Positions 24,446 to 30,658 of a stretch of DNA of 45,615 nucleotides are shown here, in pieces. Source of the stretch: a virus. The DNA lies in the IMG/VR virus record IMGVR_UViG_3300047157_000012, positions 1-45,615 of that record; one strand, given 5' to 3'. Below the pieces are notes generated by a model, which saw only the letters and a program-made list of their open reading frames with translations, did no database searches and was not told the DNA's origin. The position numbers were made by a program, and so were the translations under genes. Each line of letters starts with the position of its first letter. The stretch's first letter is position 1.

Positions 24446-26551
24446 ATGAGTAAGGCAAGAGACTTAGCAGATAGTGCTCAAGAGATAAACATCTTAGATG
24501 GTAAGAGCTTCCTTGATGAGGATAATCTTGCTAGTGACTCTGCTACTGGTATTGCTAGTCAGCAGTCTATCAAAGCATATGTAGATGGTATCACTACAAC
24601 TAACATCACCTCTACAGGTTCATTGAATAGTGGTAGCATAACGTCAGGCTTTGGTAATATAGACAACGGCTCATCTACTATAACAACTACAGGTGCTATC
24701 TCAGGCGGTAGCTTTGTAATAGGTAGTGCTGATATTAATGAGAATGACTTAGAGAGCATTGATGGTATTACTGCAGGTACAGTATCAGCATCTAAAGCTG
24801 TCGTAGTCAATACAAACAAAGATATAACAGGCTTCCGTAACATAACAGCTACAGGTACTATCAGTGGTTCACTATCATCTACTACTACAGCAACAACACA
24901 AGCTGAGTCTGATGATAGTACTAAAATAGCTACAACAGCTTACGTTACAGATAAGATCACAACGCTTATTGGTGGCGCACCAAGCACACTCAATGACTTG
25001 AATGAGTTAGCTGCGGCTATCAACGATGACGCTAACTATAACTCTACACTCACAACAGCATTGGCTACTAAGTTACCTTTAGCTGGTGGTACAATGACAG
25101 GCAACTTGTCATTTGGTGACAACGACAAAGCCATATTCGGTACTGGGTCTGACCTACAAATTTACAGTGATGGTACACACGGAATTATTAAAGAAAGTGG
25201 TAGTGGTGACTTATTAATATATGGAAACAATCTTAGATTGGGTAATGCTGATGGGTCTGAGTTATATATTTTAGGTAATAACAATGCGGAGGTTCAACTT
25301 AGATATGACAATTCAACCAAACTAGCCACAACATCAACAGGCATATCAGTAACAGGCAACGTTGCAGTATCAGGTACAGTAGATGGTGTAGACATAGCAG
25401 CGTTTAAAACATCATTTGATAATCTAAGCACAGACATTGTGAGTGACACTACACCACAACTAGGTGGAGCTTTAGATGTCAATGGTCACTCAATTAGCTT
25501 TGGAGATAATGAGAAAGCTAGATTTGGTAATGCTGATGACCTACAGATTTATCACAATGGTTCACATACATTTGTTACTAATACTACTGGTAATATGTAT
25601 ATACAAGATGATAATTATGTTGAGATTGGTAGTTCATCAGGTGAAGTTTATATAGGTGCTAGTAAGGATGGTGCTGTAAATCTACGTTACGACAATTCAA
25701 AGAAAATTGAAACAACATCAAGCGGAGTTAACGTAACAGGCAATATAGCTGTATCAGGTACAGTAGATGGACGTGATGTAGCATCAGATGGTTCTAAGCT
25801 TGATGGCATAGCAACAAGTGCTAATAACTACACACACCCAACATTCAATGGCGATGATATTGATATTCTAATAAGCCCACTTTCTGGAGCTTCTGTAATA
25901 TCATCTTTAGACTTTAATGTTTCAACAGATACTAATGGTCACGTTATTGATGCAAACGGCACTGTAGCTACTCGTAACCTTACATTAGGAGACTTAGGTT
26001 ACACTGGTGCAACAAACGCTAATAACTACACACACCCAACAGGTAATGGTAACAATCACATCCCTAGTGGCGGTTCTGCAAACCAACTGCTTACATACGC
26101 ATCTGCTGGTACTGCTCAATGGACAGACCCTTCTAGCGGAGCAACACAAGTCACAGTAACTTCTAGTAATAACATGGCATACAATGACGACAAGGGTGCT
26201 GAAGAAAAATACAATGCTGGTCAGTACCTGTTAGAATATACTGCGACATCAGATTGTATTGTCTTTGCAGTAAGTGGCACACTAAATTATCGGTATTGGA
26301 CAGGCACTGGTGGTTACCATGGTTACTCGTGGAGAGCCTATGTTAATGGTGTTGTCATCACCAGCGCCAATTTGTTTTATGCTAATAATCCATCCTCTTC
26401 TACAGGCAGTATCACGAACTTTTTACCTAGTAGTGCTTATCTTTCAACAGGCCAGAAAATTATAGTTACGGCTGGGGAACATGAAACTCAAAACCAAGGC
26501 TATTTACAGTTTTATAATTCCTCCATGAACTTAGCCATAATTCCAATTTAA
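24446..26551 (+). CDS. Second tail fibre
   Basis: 701 residues with a TAGGAGA ribosome binding site. It starts SKARDLADSAQEINILDGKS and continues with shaft modules closely related to those in the large fibre: FLDEDNLASDSATGIASQQS, LNDLNELAAAINDDANYN, KLPLAGGTMTGNLSFGDNDK, GSDLQIYSDG. The last 140 residues form a different beta-sandwich-like head (from about GATQVTVTSSNNMAYNDD to the end) without an S74 chaperone. Likely a receptor-binding fibre that shares shaft modules with the first by duplication or recombination. Confidence 0.82.
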   Translation: MSKARDLADSAQEINILDGKSFLDEDNLASDSATGIASQQSIKAYVDGITTTNITSTGSLNSGSITSGFGNIDNGSSTITTTGAISGGSFVIGSADINENDLESIDGITAGTVSASKAVVVNTNKDITGFRNITATGTISGSLSSTTTATTQAESDDSTKIATTAYVTDKITTLIGGAPSTLNDLNELAAAINDDANYNSTLTTALATKLPLAGGTMTGNLSFGDNDKAIFGTGSDLQIYSDGTHGIIKESGSGDLLIYGNNLRLGNADGSELYILGNNNAEVQLRYDNSTKLATTSTGISVTGNVAVSGTVDGVDIAAFKTSFDNLSTDIVSDTTPQLGGALDVNGHSISFGDNEKARFGNADDLQIYHNGSHTFVTNTTGNMYIQDDNYVEIGSSSGEVYIGASKDGAVNLRYDNSKKIETTSSGVNVTGNIAVSGTVDGRDVASDGSKLDGIATSANNYTHPTFNGDDIDILISPLSGASVISSLDFNVSTDTNGHVIDANGTVATRNLTLGDLGYTGATNANNYTHPTGNGNNHIPSGGSANQLLTYASAGTAQWTDPSSGATQVTVTSSNNMAYNDDKGAEEKYNAGQYLLEYTATSDCIVFAVSGTLNYRYWTGTGGYHGYSWRAYVNGVVITSANLFYANNPSSSTGSITNFLPSSAYLSTGQKIIVTAGEHETQNQGYLQFYNSSMNLAIIPI

Positions 26552-26570
26552 TTTAATAAGGATATAAAAA

Positions 26571-26795
26571 ATGTCTAGTGAAGAACACTCAGTAGAGCAG
26601 ATGGAAAGCGCAGTTAGGCTAATAAGAGATCAGCTTTTAGAAACTGAAGTTGACCCTGTGCCTAGCAGATTTATTGAATGGGAAGCAAAATCTGATGAAC
26701 AGAAGACTGCATGGAAAAATTATCGCCAAGCTCTTTTGGACGTTACAAATCAAGATGGCTTCCCAGACAATGTAGTCTGGCCTACTAAACCATGA
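26571..26795 (+). CDS. Tail fibre assembly chaperone
   Basis: 74 residues. The C-terminal half, KNYRQALLDVTNQDGFPDNV with the final WPTKP, is the signature of the phage tail assembly chaperone family (WxxYRQALRDI...GFP..V.WP). These proteins usually follow fibre genes and help them fold. An AAGGATAT site lies before the ATG. The stop overlaps the next gene by 4 bases. Confidence 0.85.
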   Translation: MSSEEHSVEQMESAVRLIRDQLLETEVDPVPSRFIEWEAKSDEQKTAWKNYRQALLDVTNQDGFPDNVVWPTKP

Positions 26796-27058
26796 CTGAG
26801 AGTTGGCATCTTTCTAAGTCAGTACCAGTTACGTTAATCGTAGCTATCGTACTACAAACTATATCACTTGTATGGTATGTGTCTTCACTAGACTCATCCG
26901 TCAAAAATAATGCTCGTGATTTAGTTCGCCAAGAAACTCGTATTAATACACTAGAGAAAACAGTACAAATGCAAGCTGTCTCTCTAGGTCGTATTGACGA
27001 AAACATTAAAGCTATTCGTAACCTAGTAGAGAGAATGGCAGAACAAGATAATAAATGA
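26792..27058 (+). CDS. Membrane-anchored coiled-coil protein
   Basis: 88 residues: a single TM segment at about 11-32 (VPVTLIVAIVLQTISLVWYV) followed by a periplasmic or cytoplasmic coiled coil (ETRINTLEKTVQMQAVSLGR, NIKAIRNLVERMAEQ). The N-in, C-out layout resembles inner-membrane spanins, although no matching outer-membrane lipoprotein with a lipobox was found nearby. It overlaps both neighbours by 4 bases (ATGA), so it belongs to the exported-protein cassette. Role uncertain. Confidence 0.75.
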   Translation: MTESWHLSKSVPVTLIVAIVLQTISLVWYVSSLDSSVKNNARDLVRQETRINTLEKTVQMQAVSLGRIDENIKAIRNLVERMAEQDNK

Positions 27059-27612
27059 AACTCTTACTTATATTATTTACCCTACTAATTGGTACTGCTA
27101 CATATGCCAATGATGATGACACAATATATACTGATACAAACAGTACTATAACATCTAATGGGTCTATGGATACTACAATCAATAGCCCACCACCATCGGC
27201 TATATCTCCACAGATAAGTGCAAGTAACTCTGACTTATGTACTGTAGGTGTAGCAGGGGCGGTACAGACACAGATACTAGGTATCTCAGCAGGTCGTACA
27301 GTACGTGACATGAACTGTGAGAAGCTCAAGAATGCTAAGACTATGTATGACATGGGCATGAAGGTAGCCGCAGTATCAGTAATGTGTCAAGACGAAAGAG
27401 TGTTCGATGCTATGATGAATGCAGGTACACCATGCCCTAAAGATGGATTAGTTGGTGATCAAGCTAGACTAGCATGGGATATGGAAGCAGTTAAAGATGA
27501 GATCGAACGAGATCAAAACGATGTAATCAGAAAGATGTTTGATGAGAACAGTGAAACTAAGATTGGCTTGGGTGTTATCTTTAGTACTCTTGCCTTCTTA
27601 CTCCTACTCTGA
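27055..27612 (+). CDS. Exported protein with C-terminal membrane anchor
   Basis: 185 residues. A signal peptide is clear (residues 1-18, ending TATYA). The mature part has TDTNSTITSNGSMDTTINSP, PPPSAISPQISASNSDLCTV, GVAGAVQTQILGISAGRTVR and KVAAVSVMCQDERVFDAMMN with several Cys, and ends in a hydrophobic segment (IGLGVIFSTLAFLLLL, 170-185) that may act as a tail anchor. The pattern is shared with other marine phages, without known function. Its last 71 bases also encode the signal peptide of the next gene in another frame. Confidence 0.8.
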   Translation: MKLLLILFTLLIGTATYANDDDTIYTDTNSTITSNGSMDTTINSPPPSAISPQISASNSDLCTVGVAGAVQTQILGISAGRTVRDMNCEKLKNAKTMYDMGMKVAAVSVMCQDERVFDAMMNAGTPCPKDGLVGDQARLAWDMEAVKDEIERDQNDVIRKMFDENSETKIGLGVIFSTLAFLLLL

Positions 27613-28411
27613 ACCATATACGTATGGAGCTACAAGTAATGCGGCATCAGGTGCATTAGGTTGGTCTATGGACTCTATCTTACCTAGTATCGCTGGTGTA
27701 GATATAAATGGATTACTATATAGATACACTACAGTAAAAGACCCAGATGCAGACATGAAGGTACATGTAGGTAATCACAACGCAAGTGGAGATGGTTATA
27801 CATTTAGAGAGACTGATGACTGGTCTGGCGTACCCGGAAATACTATTGTTAAGTCTTTCCCTCTTTCAAATATACCAGCATCTAAATGGGGTACTGGGTT
27901 TGTTGAAGTTGAGGGTGAAGGAACTGTTAAAGATGCTGTTGTAATATACAACTACAGGTTAGACAAATGCTATGATCCACAGTCTGACCCATCTTGTGCA
28001 GGTTATGTAAAGCCTATGCCTGAGATACCAGAGGTTATAGTCTATGATGCACTAGAAGATGATGCAGTTGTAGATACACTAGAAGCTGAAGAGTTTCAGT
28101 ATGACGAAGATGGTAAACTTATACTAGATGAAGAAGAGGAAGAAGAAGAGACACGCATAGAGATGGGATTGACTGCCTCTGCTAATGCTCTTACACTATT
28201 CAAGGCACAGAATCAAAGCGATATAATATTAGCCTTAAACAAACAAACTAATATCAATATGTATTACAATGCAAAGATAAACGGCGGTACACTAAACGAT
28301 GCAGCTGGATTAAAAGATGGAACTATACCCGACAACAAGAAAGCTTTACGAAACAATTTAGCCCAACAAGTACTACATGAAAAAATGGTAGACATGCAGT
28401 ATAACAAATGA
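27542..28411 (+). CDS. Exported protein of unknown function
   Basis: 289 residues from the ATG at 27542. An in-frame TTG lies directly before it. A signal peptide spans about residues 1-23 (MRTVKLRLAWVLSLVLLPSY, cleavage near SYS-EP). The mature protein contains LGWSMDSILPSIAGVDINGL, VHVGNHNASGDGYTFRETDD, two Cys near DKCYDPQSDPSCAG and a strongly acidic run of Glu at about 200-206. The helical C-terminus ends QQVLHEKMVDMQYNK. The first 71 bases overlap the previous gene in a different frame. Not recognised as an enzyme; part of a set of co-transcribed exported proteins. Confidence 0.78.
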   Translation: MRTVKLRLAWVLSLVLLPSYSYSEPYTYGATSNAASGALGWSMDSILPSIAGVDINGLLYRYTTVKDPDADMKVHVGNHNASGDGYTFRETDDWSGVPGNTIVKSFPLSNIPASKWGTGFVEVEGEGTVKDAVVIYNYRLDKCYDPQSDPSCAGYVKPMPEIPEVIVYDALEDDAVVDTLEAEEFQYDEDGKLILDEEEEEEETRIEMGLTASANALTLFKAQNQSDIILALNKQTNINMYYNAKINGGTLNDAAGLKDGTIPDNKKALRNNLAQQVLHEKMVDMQYNK

Positions 28412-28419
28412 GGAATACA

Positions 28420-28908
28420 ATGAAATATTTAACAGCACTACTATCACTTTGTGCATTACCAGCATTTGCTACTGTAGATATTACAGGAAGCGTAGCCGCC
28501 AAGTGTGTTATTCAAGCAGATAAAGCTGGTGTATACGGCAACCCTATTGCCAGTAAGTTAAGCACAACACCTTCAGATGGTGGTGTACTACCTGTAATTA
28601 GGTTTGATGTATCTATTGCAGACTCATACACTGCAAACATAACTCACCCTACATCCTTTAGCTCTTCACCTAACCTTACAGATACACTTGCATGGACAGG
28701 AAGTACAAGTGTAACTAAAACTTCTGTGTCAGGAATGTCAGCTTATAATGATGCAAAAGTTGTAGTAGATAGTACCACTATCTTTAACCTAACTCTTGCA
28801 GGTTCAACATGGTTCTCTACTGCATCAAGTGCAATCTACGGTTCAGCTAAACCTTTGCCGGGAGGTACATACACTGCAGTTGTACAGGCTACCTGTATTG
28901 CTAAATAA
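28420..28908 (+). CDS. Exported pilin-like beta protein
   Basis: 162 residues from ATG 28420, which has a GAGG site 6 bases upstream. An ATG at 28408 would add four residues. Signal peptide MKYLTALLSLCALPAFA. The mature part starts TVDITGSVAAKCVIQADKAG and ends LPGGTYTAVVQATCIAK. The paired Cys near both ends and the beta-strand pattern resemble spore-coat-U/CsuA-type fimbrial subunits, but similarity is only by pattern. Possibly a secreted or virion-attached adhesin subunit. The next gene overlaps its end by 11 bases in another frame. Confidence 0.72.
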   Translation: MKYLTALLSLCALPAFATVDITGSVAAKCVIQADKAGVYGNPIASKLSTTPSDGGVLPVIRFDVSIADSYTANITHPTSFSSSPNLTDTLAWTGSTSVTKTSVSGMSAYNDAKVVVDSTTIFNLTLAGSTWFSTASSAIYGSAKPLPGGTYTAVVQATCIAK

Positions 28909-29284
28909 ACTAATCATAGCGTTTATGGGTTGGGCTACTGTTGTTTCTGCACATGAAATGACACCAGCCTACCCAATGTTAAAGCCTACGTATGTTGCAG
29001 GTGTAGTTAAAGCAGAGATGTCTTTGTTTAACTCACGAGAAGATGTAGAGTATTATCAGATAGATTTGTTTGATTTAAACTTTACAAACCTACCATTCTC
29101 ATCTAAGTATAGGATCATTAAAGTAGGTTATAAAGAACGTAAAGATTTTATTGTGTATATACGTGAGTTAGATTTAGATGAAGCTACATATATTTGTACT
29201 ACATCAAAGGTAAGAAAAAAGACAGACTCAAGAACTTTGGTTGTCTCTAGGATATGCTCACGTATTGATGGTGAGCCAGCATGA
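28898..29284 (+). CDS. Exported conserved protein, chaperone-like beta domain
   Basis: 128 residues from TTG 28898. This start gives a clean signal peptide (MLNKLIIAFMGWATVVSA, then HEMTP); no ATG does so well. The mature part, TPAYPMLKPTYVAGVVKAEM, LFNSREDVEYYQIDLFDLNF, DFIVYIRELDLDEATYICTT, is conserved in many marine phages. The beta-sandwich pattern recalls the N-terminal domain of periplasmic pilus chaperones, and the upstream neighbour is pilin-like, but this is a weak structural guess. It overlaps the next gene by 4 bases. Confidence 0.68.
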   Translation: MLNKLIIAFMGWATVVSAHEMTPAYPMLKPTYVAGVVKAEMSLFNSREDVEYYQIDLFDLNFTNLPFSSKYRIIKVGYKERKDFIVYIRELDLDEATYICTTSKVRKKTDSRTLVVSRICSRIDGEPA

Positions 29285-29697
29285 GATTAGCATTGGCATT
29301 ATGTGTCGTAGCTAGTTCAGCAGTAGCTGAGAGTAACAACCTAGCTCTAACACTACCTAACCCACCAATGAACTATCAGTCAGATAGATTTAGGGCAGGT
29401 AACCTAGACTGTAGTAATGCTGTAGGTGGTGGTGTAAACTTAGAGTTTGGTGTTACAGGTGTAGTCAACAATGTAGGTGGTACATTTAATCCATCAAGTT
29501 TTGGACACCAAAGTAAGGATGTAGGATTATATGCCCGTGTTGTTATACCTCTTGATAAACCTAAGTCTCGTATTAATTGTGACGACTTGTATCAGGTAGA
29601 GTTAGCTCAACGTAGACTAGAGATACAACAACTACGTAATGAGCTAGAAGCATTAAAGAACCTGCAACAGACAGGTGGTATGGACTTTGAGAACTAA
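29281..29697 (+). CDS. Exported protein with C-terminal coiled coil
   Basis: 138 residues. Signal peptide MRLALALCVVASSAVA. The mature part has LTLPNPPMNYQSDRFRAGNL, two Cys (CSNAVGGG and INCDDLYQ), a Gly/Val-rich beta stretch (LEFGVTGVVNNVGGTFN) and a C-terminal coiled coil (ELAQRRLEIQQLRNELEALK). It sits between the chaperone-like protein and a membrane coiled-coil protein, overlapping them by 4 and 1 bases. Its coiled coil could bind that of its downstream neighbour. Function unknown. Confidence 0.75.
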   Translation: MRLALALCVVASSAVAESNNLALTLPNPPMNYQSDRFRAGNLDCSNAVGGGVNLEFGVTGVVNNVGGTFNPSSFGHQSKDVGLYARVVIPLDKPKSRINCDDLYQVELAQRRLEIQQLRNELEALKNLQQTGGMDFEN

Positions 29698-30197
29698 TGG
29701 TAGATTTAACAAACGTTGAAAGCCTTGCTGACAAAGAAGTAAAAGCTGGTGGTGTAAAACTAACAGCAAGTTCAGTACTAGCTATAATAGCTTTCTTGTC
29801 TACAGTAGTTGGTGGTTTGTATGGTGGCTTTACTCTATACCAAAAGATAGAAGAAGTTGCAGGGTTAGACTTAGGTGCATATCAGCAACAGATGGATGTA
29901 ATGGATGCTAAGGTATCAGGTATATCTGAGAAGGTTGAAGAAAGTGTAGAGTACACTAGAGATATTAAGAATGGTCTGAAAGATGATCTGTTAAGAATAG
30001 AACAACAGACTGATAGAGTAGAAGACATGGTACGTGACAACGAAGACAAGGTACGTAAGATGATTGATGATGCTGAGGTACGATTCGAGAACCAAAGAGA
30101 ACGTGTAAGAGTATCACAGACATCTTCCATGAAAGAACTAGAAGATAGACTCAATGCTAAACTACAAAGAGCACTAGACAACCCTTTAGCCGACTGA
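29697..30197 (+). CDS. Inner-membrane coiled-coil protein
   Basis: 166 residues. A short N-terminal region precedes one TM segment at about 22-47 (LTASSVLAIIAFLSTVVGGL). Then comes a long coiled coil (about 60-160: MDAKVSGISEKVEESVEYTR, LLRIEQQTDRVEDMVRDNED). Topology would place the coiled coil in the periplasm. It starts in the preceding stop (TAATG) and ends the exported-protein cassette. It may be an anchor for the exported proteins or a spanin-like factor. No enzyme motif. Confidence 0.75.
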   Translation: MVDLTNVESLADKEVKAGGVKLTASSVLAIIAFLSTVVGGLYGGFTLYQKIEEVAGLDLGAYQQQMDVMDAKVSGISEKVEESVEYTRDIKNGLKDDLLRIEQQTDRVEDMVRDNEDKVRKMIDDAEVRFENQRERVRVSQTSSMKELEDRLNAKLQRALDNPLAD

Positions 30198-30203
30198 ATT
30201 AAC

Positions 30204-30231
30204 TTGACTTTTTAGTGTTTTTGAGTTAAAC
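30204..30231 (+). promoter_or_regulatory. Promoter of the acyltransferase-ejection protein unit
   Basis: TTGACT at 30204-30209 and TTAAAC at 30226-30231, 16 bp apart, followed by TAGT as in the promoter at 837-864 (AACTAGT in both). Predicted transcription start is about 30238, next to the ATG at 30239, so this transcript would also be nearly leaderless. The -10 box is weaker than in the other copies. Confidence 0.45.
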
Positions 30232-30238
30232 TAGTGTA

Positions 30239-30655
30239 ATGCAAATAGATAATAATAAAGCTCTAGCAGATGGTTTAGAATTATTTAGACAAAGTAAATG
30301 GCATAAGGTTTATAATGTAGAAGACATCTACAGATATCTAATAGCTCCTATTAAACATAACCGTATTCGTATATACTATCAAAACAACAAGCCTATAGGT
30401 TTAATAACATGGTGTTGGTTGGATAAAGAAGCAGGTAAAGATTTTCTTAATGACGAATATTATATTACAGAAGAAGATTACGTAGAAGATAGTAAACAAG
30501 AGCTTTGGGGTATAGAGTTTATAGCACCCTATGGTAATACAAGACAGATTATGTCTATGTTACGTAAAGAATATCACAACACCTATACAAGAAAAGAAAA
30601 GATAAACTGGCGTAGACTGCACGATTCAGCCACCAGACATACTAAGAAAGTTTAA
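30239..30655 (+). CDS. HlyC-like toxin-activating lysine acyltransferase homologue
   Basis: 138 residues; HlyC itself is about 170. Three blocks line up with the HlyC family. SKWHKVYNVEDIYRYLIAPI places His 22 where HlyC has its catalytic His 23. KPIGLITWCWLDKEAG matches the PVAYCSWANLS strand. ELWGIEFIAPYGN matches WFIDWIAPFG, with Glu 93 at the place of the catalytic Asp 92. Cellular members transfer a fatty acyl group from acyl carrier protein to lysines of RTX toxins. No RTX toxin is present here, so the substrate could be a virion or host protein. The Asp-to-Glu change may alter activity. It has its own promoter and precedes the ejection proteins. Confidence 0.75.
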   Translation: MQIDNNKALADGLELFRQSKWHKVYNVEDIYRYLIAPIKHNRIRIYYQNNKPIGLITWCWLDKEAGKDFLNDEYYITEEDYVEDSKQELWGIEFIAPYGNTRQIMSMLRKEYHNTYTRKEKINWRRLHDSATRHTKKV

Positions 30656-30658
30656 ATT

